Below, in pieces: positions 56,455 through 64,000 of a stretch of DNA of 64,000 nt (its first letter is position 1; every line of letters starts with the position of its first letter). A model generated the notes under the pieces. That model made no database searches. It had not been told where the DNA came from and saw only the letters and a list, made by a program, of their open reading frames with translations. A program made the position numbers and the translations under genes. Origin of the DNA: Ottelia alismoides (taxonomy: Eukaryota; Streptophyta; Magnoliopsida; Alismatales; Hydrocharitaceae); NCBI GenBank assembly GCA_037367405.1, contig JAZKJV010002611.1, forward strand, positions 1,240,001 through 1,304,000, written 5' to 3'.

Positions 56455-57401
56455 ATCAAATAGAGGGAGAAATTAGAAGAAGGGGAAAAGAACTGGAGGG
56501 TGACCAGTGTAGTCACCTCTCCTTGTGAAGTTGGCTAGTGTAGCTGAGTCTCCACCAAGATCTGCAGGTTTTCTTGAAGCTTGGACCTTTTTGGTCAAAT
56601 ATTTATTTGGTAGTAGGCTTGTTTGTATTTGGATTTTTTGTAGCTTTGCATGGATCTTGTTGTGGCCCAACGGATATAGAAGCTTTTTCCGTACATTTTT
56701 TGCGGGCTTAGAAAAAATTGTGTCCAACCATCCATCCCTATTCCGAAGCTTTATTTCAACCCGTACTCCGGTCATTAGATGCCCATGCTACCAGAAAAGA
56801 AATTTACACAGTCTTCCAACACCCCGTTTGAGTTGAGCTAAGTGTAAAGTGCGAGAGTACAAATCAATTCCCTATTTCAGAGTCGTACCCAGAATGAAGA
56901 GACTAGTTTAGACACTAAGAGTTAAACACTGCACATTGTCATGTGGAACTCGAAGAATTAAATTAAAGACCCGAAGCTTCTAAAATCCTATTTCTCGGTG
57001 AATTTTCTCTGAAAATTAGGTGGATTAAGGTCAATTCCAGACCACTCTCAGTTTTTCTCATAACTCGGTTCAGAACCCAAGGGCTTTTCATATATGCATA
57101 TGCATGTAATACTGGAAAAAGTGTAGGTGCGTGAAATGTAGACACATTTTTGTGATTTTTCCTTCTTTTTTTCCCTTTTTTTGAGAGGGAATTTTTTCTA
57201 ATGCAAGGATTTTTTTATTTTTTTATAAAAAAATGAATAAAATGCCATTTTTCGAAAAATTTTGGTCGGACACAGTCAATGTTAGTAGCAAATGATTTTT
57301 TTTTTATTTTTTTACAAGTTACTTACCCATCATGTAAATACATATAGACTTATGTGAAAGTACAAGCTATGGGTAAAATATATACACATTATATACACAC
57401 A
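56455..57401. other. Gene-free stretch
   Basis: 56473-56836 is a moderately complex block with open frames on both strands and no recognised domain. 57150-57320 is T-rich with A and T homopolymers. No gene supported. Confidence 0.5.
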
Positions 57402-57760
57402 CCCCCTATACTCAGCGAATGATATGTCCTCAAATCACAAGAAGCGAAAAGATGGCATAGCTCGAGTTAAGCGTAAGAGAGTGAAAAAGAATTACACACA
57501 GTAGAAGTGTCCTGCCCCCTATACTTAGATTGTGAATAGTCTAAGTATAGAAGAAGAGTGAAAATGAGGTGGTCGGGAGATTTGAATGAGGAGAGTATAC
57601 ATAGATAGATGGACATCGGTTCCCCCTATACTTAGGCTCTGGTCAGCCTAAGTATGAAAAAAGGGTGGAAATGAAGCAATCGTGAGAAGGAGTTGATGGG
57701 GAGAATGGTATGTACATATGGCATCGGTCATGCCCATACTTGAGCCTTGTCCTAAGTAGA
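57402..57760 (-). repeat. Array of PPT-like motifs with small hairpins
   Basis: On the plus strand CCCCCTATACTC (57404), CCCCCTATACTTAG (57514) and CCCCCTATACTTAGG (57623) recur, with a weak fourth (TGCCCATACTTGAG, 57732). The second and third are followed by an inverted partner (CTTAGATTGTGAATAGTCTAAG; CTTAGGCTCTGGTCAGCCTAAG). On the minus strand, the sense of the gypsy derivative, they read CTAAGTATAGGGGG, like the purine motifs found between pol and the 3' LTR in Athila/Tat elements. Confidence 0.6.
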
Positions 57761-57948
57761 GGAAGAAGATGTACAAGGAGACCGATGGGGTCGGGAGGGA
57801 GGGTAGCCGATGATTAAGGCGATTTTCGACCGATCTTTTTGCGAGGTTGTGGTGGGAGATCGTAATGATAAGAAAGAGATAAAGCATATGATTTCCAACC
57901 ATTATCAGTGTTATCCTCAGAGAAATCATGCTGGAGAGTAGATGAAGC

Positions 57949-58491
57949 TTATGAATCAGATGAAAGATAACCAGCATCGGAGTTATCCTCAGAGGAATAA
58001 TATTTGAAAGTGGAGGTACTCCAGATATTTTCGTTCTTTAGCTTCTTCAGTTGTTTTCTCAGAATTTGTTCCTTCTTAGGATCAAGTGATTTGTCCTTGG
58101 ATGATGAATACTCTGAAACACCAGTCTCACTTAGCTCATAAGAAATTATTCCATTATATTTAATGAGACCAGGAGAATCAGCTTTGGATGAATAATAGTG
58201 AGGAACAGAATCCTTCCAATGGGAATCGAAATTTGGATCCTTGCGAAGATAGGGTTTTAGAACTGTCGAACAGACCTCGCTCATGTAGATTATCCTTTCC
58301 GGACCTGATGAGGAATCATCAAACGATTCCTTTTCCGGAAGTTTGAAGGTGACTTTCTTTTTAGATGAAGGAACATCCATTTTATTTTGTGTTGTCTGCG
58401 AAGGTGCTGGTCCTGGGGGTGAGGTGTTGACAATTGAGTCTGTAGATGAATAACCATTGAAATATTCCTCCTTGATCAGTGCATGTCCCAC
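57949..58491 (-). CDS. Hypothetical acidic Ser-rich protein, gypsy-derivative ORF
   Basis: 180 codons open on the minus strand. Features: a basic stretch SKKKVTFKLPEKESFDDSSS; LKPYLRKDPNFDSHW; a likely coiled-coil helix PKKEQILRKQLKKLKNENIW; and two YYSS motifs, the last in KYYSSEDNSDAGYLSSDS. The related motif AYYSPRDDSDSDSYL occurs in the ORF at 59522-60034, which is followed by a similar Lys-rich helix, so the two ORFs share a module and may be duplicates within a gag-like region. No signal peptide or membrane segment. Function unknown; it may be untranslated. It lies downstream of the protease remnant, where reverse transcriptase would be expected. Confidence 0.4.
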   Translation of the reverse strand: MGHALIKEEYFNGYSSTDSIVNTSPPGPAPSQTTQNKMDVPSSKKKVTFKLPEKESFDDSSSGPERIIYMSEVCSTVLKPYLRKDPNFDSHWKDSVPHYYSSKADSPGLIKYNGIISYELSETGVSEYSSSKDKSLDPKKEQILRKQLKKLKNENIWSTSTFKYYSSEDNSDAGYLSSDS

Positions 58492-58511
58492 ATATTTGTT
58501 ATTAATTGTCC

Positions 58512-58857
58512 TAATGTTAGTGCACTATTGAGTTGGATTAAATTGGTCAAGGTAGTTAGAGAAGGTTGACTCAGGGTGAGCCCAAGCATAAGTCTCAAGA
58601 TCATATAAGAAACACTTTTCCATGGTGAGAAAAACGTGAAATGGAACAGTGGGGGAGAGTCTCTGCATATTCATTCTCAATTGATTTGATGTTGGTGCAT
58701 TTCTGAGTTGGATTGAATTGGTCAAGGTAGTCAGATAAGGTTTCAGCTGACTCAGGGTGAGAGCCCAATCATATGTCTCAAGATCATATAAGAAGCCATC
58801 TTTTCGATTTTCCATGGTGAGAGCAGCGGGAAATGGAACAGGGGGAGAGTCTCTAAA
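58512..58857. repeat. ~175-bp tandem duplication
   Basis: AGTTGGATT(A/G)AATTGGTCAAGG...GGAACAG(T)GGGGGAGAGTCTCT appears at 58531-58671 and 58706-58855 (spacing 175 bp). On the minus strand it makes a doubled peptide beginning FLYDLETY(D/A)WA. Copies have diverged by small indels. Confidence 0.85.
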
Positions 58858-58989
58858 CCAATAGTCTCTTCAACAACCACCATCTCAGGTGTAGCCGCAA
58901 GGTAGGGCTCGTCTACCATTTGATTGTTACAGTTGTTGATGGCTTCATGGGTTGCCTAAGAAAATCATGGTTCCTCGAAGATTGTTTGA

Positions 58990-59310
58990 GATTGAAGTGC
59001 TCCCAATGCTATAAAATTAATTTCCCGAGTCTCGCACTCAATAATTGCCTTAGCCAATGCCAAGAATGACTTTCCGAGAATGATTGGAGACTGGATGATT
59101 TCTCCTTGATGCTCAATATCAATGATCGTGAAGTCCACTTTGAGCGGAACACCTTGGAATGTAACAATGATTGAAATTGTTTCTCTCAGCTACTTTATAG
59201 ATCGATCAGCTAGTTGAACGATCTCTCTTATTTTCCTGATAGGTGTGAGTTTGATCTTGTCAATACAGAGGTCGGGAGGATATTGATTGGTGAGTCTTCA
59301 TCAATTCAAG
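58990..59310 (-). pseudogene. Gypsy retropepsin (aspartic protease) remnant
   Basis: Minus strand, upstream part: IDEDSPINILPTSVLTR, equivalent to the active-site block D.GS.(V/I)N(I/L)(I/L)P of plant Tat/Athila proteases, with the Gly replaced. After a one-base shift: LTPIRKIREIVQLADRSIK, a TAG, then LRETISIIVTFQGVPLKVDF, TIIDIEHQGEIIQS and PIILGKSFLALAKAII (normally P.ILGRPFLATA.A.I). The order and spacing fit the protease. No RT domain follows in the next 1.5 kb. Non-functional. Confidence 0.78.
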
Positions 59311-59521
59311 CATGGGTAAATATGATGTCTTTAATTCCACAGTCAAATCTGAGCAACTGCTTCACTATGCGGCTCTTGGTTTGTCTTCTCAAGGAGATGG
59401 CCATTAACAAGATATGTCTTCCGATCTCTGTTCTTATCCTACCTGACTTTTTCATCATTAATTAGTTCATTACAAATCCTTTAAGGTCGAGAAAGTGTTC
59501 AATGGCATGTATCAAGGGAAG

Positions 59522-60034
59522 TTAAAAAATCAATCTTTTCTTCAGTGCTTCCTGTAAAACATGATCTAAATTCCTCAAATCTTCTTCAATTTCAATTTCA
59601 TGTTTTTTCTGGATTTTCAATTTTTTGAGTATTTTTAAATATTTCATTTTTTTGATATTTTCTGTGTGGTGTGGTGAAGTGGTGCTTTCCATAGATGATG
59701 AGGGATTTTGATTTGCCAAGTAAGAGTCAGAATCAGAGTCATCCCTAGGGGAGTAATATGCAGAGGTGTCGTTGTCAGTACCGTCCCTAGGGTGATCATA
59801 GTTTACGAGTTTCTGAATATCCTCATGATTCTCAACATTAGATCCAATCATTTCATCCTCCACTTTCATTCCTGAGTTTCCATAAAACGAAACTACTCGA
59901 TTAGTGAAATTTCTAAATGTTTCCTCCATTAATTCATATATCTTACTTATCCTCGAAATATTATCATCCAAAGAATTCCCAGGATCAATCATGTAAGCAG
60001 TTTGTGTAGTTTCATGTGTATTTTCTTTTTTCAA
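59522..60034 (-). CDS. Hypothetical gag-like ORF with C-terminal coiled coil
   Basis: 170 codons open on the minus strand. N-terminal half: NSLDDNISRISKIYELMEET, helical and similar in style to spacer segments upstream of the protease in Athila/Tat gag. Centre: a Asp/Ser-rich region with AYYSPRDDSDSDSYL. C-terminus: a Lys/Glu-rich helix (KKMKYLKILKKLKIQKKHEI, then EIEEDLRNLDHVLQEALKK). It sits directly before the protease remnant, the position of gag C-terminus. No zinc knuckle. Probably a decayed or non-autonomous gag. Function not assignable from sequence alone. Confidence 0.45.
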   Translation of the reverse strand: MKKENTHETTQTAYMIDPGNSLDDNISRISKIYELMEETFRNFTNRVVSFYGNSGMKVEDEMIGSNVENHEDIQKLVNYDHPRDGTDNDTSAYYSPRDDSDSDSYLANQNPSSSMESTTSPHHTENIKKMKYLKILKKLKIQKKHEIEIEEDLRNLDHVLQEALKKRLIF

Positions 60035-60142
60035 CTTGATATCTAGTCATTTCACCTTCCCTTTCTCTGTATGAATTGGGAGAAGATTCTTTTAGAACAT
60101 CCAATATATAATCGTTATTTTCTGAAAATTTCTTCTCAAAAA

Positions 60143-60433
60143 CTATGGAAGGAGTCTGCTCAGTAAAAGGATTTGCGAGAATCTGTAGGTCTCATACTCA
60201 ACATGCCGTGACTCATGAATGCGATGTTGGTTTGAGTAGAGTCTACTTCCATGGTCATGATTGATCGTATCCCCAAACAATGGAGTCATACAGGGTTCAT
60301 ATGTGTCGATATCATTAGTTTGGTCCTCTGTGTGTGTAGGTTGATCAAAGGAATGGTATTCAGGTTGCTCAATAGGGATTTGATCATTAGGGTCAATCCA
60401 ATATGGTTGATCATTAGGTGCGGGCCACTCCAT
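60143..60433 (-). CDS. Pro/Asp/Gln-rich gag-like fragment
   Basis: 96 codons: MEWPAPNDQPYWIDPNDQIP, then YHSFDQPTHTEDQTNDIDTY. The N.QPYW.DPN pattern is common in the linker part of plant gypsy (Tat/Athila) gag proteins. No structured domain. It lies between two other gag-like frames in the same sense and is separated from them by stops. Confidence 0.4.
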   Translation of the reverse strand: MEWPAPNDQPYWIDPNDQIPIEQPEYHSFDQPTHTEDQTNDIDTYEPCMTPLFGDTINHDHGSRLYSNQHRIHESRHVEYETYRFSQILLLSRLLP

Positions 60434-60591
60434 CTGGTTTAATCGGTCTCCATATTATTCCCTATGGTCAAGGAAAAATGTGGAATTGTGTAGTGTTGAC
60501 CTATCCCAATAAACTTTTGGGGTTGATATTTCTATCAGTCGTTTGTTTCTATGTTTTGTTCTTCAAATGGTTCTTAGGTTCTAGAAAGAAA

Positions 60592-60921
60592 TCAGGCATA
60601 AGTCGGGTCATCCCAAGATGGTGGAGGTAATGTTTTGTTGACTTTGATCGGATAACATGGATTGGAATTCATGGAGTGGGTTGTATTCATCCGAAGGTAG
60701 GAGTTTCCCACGAATGTTGGAGGATGTCTGGTTGGAGGAGGTTTTGAGGCTTTGGGTCTGATTGAGACAAATTCATTTTCATAATATAGATTTGATGGGT
60801 ACTCAGACAAATGTCTCATCATTTTTGAATGAGATGACATAATGGATGATGATTTGGGTTTGACCGAGATGAATTCATTTTCATAGTACAGATCTGGCAG
60901 GTGCTCAAACAAAAGTTGCAT
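60592..60921 (-). CDS. Gag-like fragment with internal repeat
   Basis: 109 codons with the duplicated motif LPDLYYENEFISVKPKSSSI and YPSNLYYENEFVSIRPKASK (about 29 residues apart), then PPPTRHPPTFVGNSYLRMNT and PPPSWDDPTYA. Proline-rich, no known domain. It is the first open segment after the long leader of the gypsy derivative, so it may be the gag start. Its start codon is uncertain. Confidence 0.4.
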   Translation of the reverse strand: MQLLFEHLPDLYYENEFISVKPKSSSIMSSHSKMMRHLSEYPSNLYYENEFVSIRPKASKPPPTRHPPTFVGNSYLRMNTTHSMNSNPCYPIKVNKTLPPPSWDDPTYA

Positions 60922-62376
60922 AATTTTCGAAGGAGGTTTATTACTTTACATGCTAGATCTTGGTTATAGGATATTCAACAAAAGAAATCTTAACTATTTC
61001 CGATCAAGAAAGGAGAGTACTGGCACAAGTGTGCGATTTTTGATATTCAAGATCGGTTCACGCACACTAATACATACACATATCAAACCCCAAGTTAACC
61101 AACTCACACAATGAAGCTGCAAGAGTTCAGGACTAGTTGGTGATAAATTCAATTTTAGAAAAAATTTAGAATTATGTGACAGAATTAGGACTAGTTGGTG
61201 CAAGAGTTCAGGACTAGTTACTTAAGGACGGAGCCTTTACGTAATGTCCTTTAAATCACCCACTCTGTTAAGGAAATCTGGACCATTTACCGGCTACCCA
61301 TTGATCCTCACTGAGAAGTAGCTAATCGTTTTTATAGAATCGGTAATCAATATGAAAATTCGAATTTGGGCTCTACCCTTAAGTGTCGTCTCTCGCTCAC
61401 TCAGAAAAATAAATGAATCCAAGGTCGGGGTTGCACTTCTGCAAAAATTATTGATTTTATGGATTAAATAAAGTCAGTTATATTTAGTAGTTCCAATTTT
61501 AATTAGGTGATCACTAAAAAATTAGATGAGTACAAATGCACGTCTACCATCCAGTCCCAATTTCCTTTCAAAATTATGTGACAAAATATAAGGGAGAAAT
61601 TCGGGAAAAGCCGATGTACGTGAAAAACGATGATGTATGCTCAGATAGAAGACTTAAAATGATTCCTCGTAATCTCCATGTAGGATGAAATACAAGAATT
61701 GAAAAATTATTCTAGATGAATGCAAACTGATAAAATCATACCTAGCAGAAAGTTCTATTAGCCGTGAAGAATTGAGTTAAATCTGACTAAATTGAACGAT
61801 CTAATGTGCATCTCAATTAAGTGAAGTGTGGTCCTAAGTTCTATGAGCACAAACAATAAAATCTTAGAAGCTCTAATAGCCATATGTGCAGGTCTAAACT
61901 ATGAGCCACTCAAGTTGGGCCCCACCCTCACCGGAGAGTGAAACATGCCATGACACACCACAGAAAAAGTTCAAGGTCTTGTTACACACGCGAGAGTCCA
62001 AACGGACACCGCTATAAATAAGCAATTGATTACAAAAATTAAAACTGCAAAAGATAAATCTTAGACTCTACGCTCTCTCACGACTTGACTCGATCTTAAT
62101 TTTAATGCGGATTTTCGGGTGTCAGTGAACATGTGTCGGCTTTGTGGGAAACATCTCCACATACATCGAGTATCTTGCAAGAAAAATAAGAGAGAGAATG
62201 TAAGAGAGTGACACAAAATTTAATCACAAATAAAATAAGGAAATAAATGGTGGAAATAAAATAAAATTTAATTGCAAGAAAAGATGGAAAATTTACAATA
62301 AAAATTTAGGGGTTAGACTACCCAAATGAGGAAAACCGAACAAAAAATATTTTAGACAAAATCTAAGTTGTTTGCC
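60922..62376 (-). other. Leader of gypsy derivative, gene-free
   Basis: About 1.45 kb between PBS and first gag-like frame. AT-rich, no domain. A short direct repeat (GGACTAGTTGGTG at 61131 and 61189, with CAAGAGTTCAGGACTAGTT at 61119 and 61201) marks a small local duplication. Confidence 0.55.
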
Positions 62377-62394
62377 TCCCCAACAACGACGCCA
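62377..62394 (-). other. Primer binding site, Asp-tRNA type, mutated
   Basis: Minus strand TGGCGTCGTTGTTGGGGA. It differs from the Athila/Tat-type TGGCGCCGTTGCCGGGGA at three positions, all C to T on the element strand. It adjoins the inner end of the right LTR. Confidence 0.75.
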
Positions 62395-64000
62395 TCTAAC
62401 GAGTCCGAAGATGCCCTACTTCAATTGGTGTGAATCAAGCTTTAAAATATGTCATTTTGTTGTAGGTTGGAATTCAGAATCGATCAAGAAATAACCACAA
62501 GAAATTAATCAATTTTATCGACGTGTTTTTATGTTTTTTTTACTTGGGCAATTCCCAAGGTCGAACTCAAGGAGGCAAAGGAACAACCTAGAATTTTGTC
62601 TATCAAAGTTCGTGCGTGATTTTTGAGATGGTCTACTTTTGGTCTTTTTAATGCAATTTGGGATACCAAATGCAAATTAGGCCAGCTTTAGGGACTAAAA
62701 AGTAATTTTCAATCAAATGATGTCCGAAAAATATGAAACTTGGTCGTGATGTTAATTATGATGAAATGAAAGGATGGTATTTTTTTAGAAATTTTGGATG
62801 CGAGATAAATATTTTATGAATTTATGAATTCAAATCAATGAATTATAATAATTAATTCTAATAAACATTAAACCTATTTATTTTCAAGGGATAAAATTAT
62901 CCAAGATCTATCAGTAAGTGATTGATCTCAGAAAAATCTTAAACCTCAAAAATACGTGATTTAATACCTATAAAAAATGAAATATTGAAATATGAAAAAT
63001 GATTTTTATGAGGTGAATCATGTACGCAAATGCAAATCTTTTTGGGCAAGATATAACACACAATTAAACATACAATCTTTGAATTTTTTTGTGCTTTTTC
63101 GAGCAATGGTTAATCAACTATGAATCACATAGCACAGAATGGGTAATATATGCAATTTTCCACGAAACAATTAATGTTTAATTAACCATAAATCAGAAAA
63201 ATATCACAAACATGCCATGACGTTGGAAATTAATTGTAGAACACAGTGTTTATTTTTAATAAATAAAATGATGCAATAAAGAGGTCTATAATAATAAGGC
63301 AACACAAGGGTATTTGTGCAATTACAATAATTAAATAAATATAAAAAAATGCAGACTAGGGGTATAAATGGAATTACCGAGAACCAGAAGGTGATTTCCG
63401 TAAAATTTACCAGAGGGTCACGTCCGTAGCAGGTGACCTCTGGTGACGAGTTGGATCTGCAAATAGATGTAGTGCTAGGGGCGTCTCTGCAAATCCAACA
63501 CCCACCCACGTGCGGATCACGTGAACGGGAGTCTTCTGGTAATAGGTGGTAAGATGAGGGGTCTTCAGCAAATGCCCCCCCCAACACACTGTCTCTCACG
63601 TACGCAGGGGTCTCGGGTCTCGAGCGCCCGGTGCTGGCGTGGAGCGTCGAAGGTCGACGACTAAGGCTGGGCTCCTACAGCGGCTCCAAATAAGCGTTGC
63701 TTGGGCGGCGAGCTTCTAGAGATGGTGATGAGTACCATTTAGAGTCATTGTCGATGGAGCTCTCTTGATGGGATATCCGTCGATGAATATGAAGTCAAAG
63801 AAGATGGTTGGCACGGATTGTAAAGATCCTCTGTTGGAGCTCGTTGTTAGGAGCAAGGCGAGGATGAAGATCATGCCGTGGATCATGTCGATGCAAGGTA
63901 GAGCCACAACGTGGAGGTCTTGATAGTTGTTGAAGGCGACTGTAGGTACGTGGAGGTGGAAGCTGGTGGAGATACGTTGGTGATGGAGTGTCGTCGTTGG
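62395..64000 (-). repeat. Gypsy 5' LTR (right), cut by window end
   Basis: Starts next to the PBS and extends past the window end, so it is at least 1.6 kb. 62752-63815 matches the left copy (50511-51575). It contains GTGCGGATCACGTGAACGGG, the C-run near 63575 and an AT-rich inner tail. Part of the inner 350 bp is also similar (inverted) to 8711-8880. Open frames here are incidental. Confidence 0.72.

Noticed and set aside
1..64000. tRNA, rRNA and snoRNA genes
   Set aside because: I scanned for tRNA-like A/B boxes and rRNA stretches by eye and saw none convincing; a covariance-model search would be needed to exclude them.

Overview
This is nuclear DNA of a flowering plant, and almost all of it is transposable-element sequence. 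The evidence is: plant-type Ty1/copia polyproteins primed by initiator Met-tRNA; gypsy LTR fragments; L1- and RTE-type LINE remnants; hAT remnants and MITEs; and a nuclear copy of plastid DNA (psaI, ycf4, psbB). The only recognisable host-type protein gene is a diverged plant CDC20/Fizzy WD40 gene on the minus strand at 48.8-50.1 kb, and it carries a frameshift. I cannot name the species. The GC-rich codons of the CDC20-like gene against AT-rich surroundings would fit a monocot or a basal angiosperm, but that is weak evidence.

Layout. 1-9 kb: a 1.29-kb direct repeat (1-1288 and 4917-6211) and several LTR-like pieces. 11.1-12.1 kb: plus-strand LINE remnant. 15.1-21.1 kb: a minus-strand L1 LINE split by an almost complete Ty1/copia element (15796-20970) with 143-bp LTRs, 5-bp target duplications, PBS, PPT and a gag-pol frame broken by three in-frame stops. 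21.6-22.6 kb: the 3' end of a related copia element on the opposite strand. 22.9-24.0 kb: plastid DNA insertion. 24.05-26.6 kb: decayed minus-strand L1 LINE with a 160-bp tandem duplication in its endonuclease. 27.9-29.0 kb: hAT transposase remnant ending at a nested pair of MITEs. 29.2-35.8 kb: 3'-truncated minus-strand copia with one 2.4-kb LTR. 35.8-38.2 kb: LINE ORF1-like and copia remnants, with an 839-bp hAT-type non-autonomous element between them. 42.4-47.0 kb: an L1 LINE interrupted by a TRIM-like mini retrotransposon, followed by an RTE-type LINE. 48.8-50.1 kb: CDC20-like gene, with a minisatellite just upstream. 50.5-64 kb: a gypsy-derived element with a Tat/Athila-like PBS and protease but no visible reverse transcriptase; it carries two partial LTR copies and a 2.9-kb solo Del/Tekay-like LTR.

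How the parts relate. The elements do not form a pathway. The window records layered insertions: copia in LINE, TRIM in LINE, MITE in MITE, solo LTR in gypsy derivative, and LINE fused to plastid DNA. Apart from possible expression of the CDC20-like gene, no working gene set is visible. The most unusual structures are the composition-restricted palindromic MITE families (ACT/CGG words and GATAT/CG words), the nested MITE with an 11-12 bp target duplication, the chimeric plastid insert, the TRIM-like element, and the RT-less gypsy derivative with an array of PPT-like hairpins. All coordinates and motif comparisons were read by eye; no alignment or database search was run.
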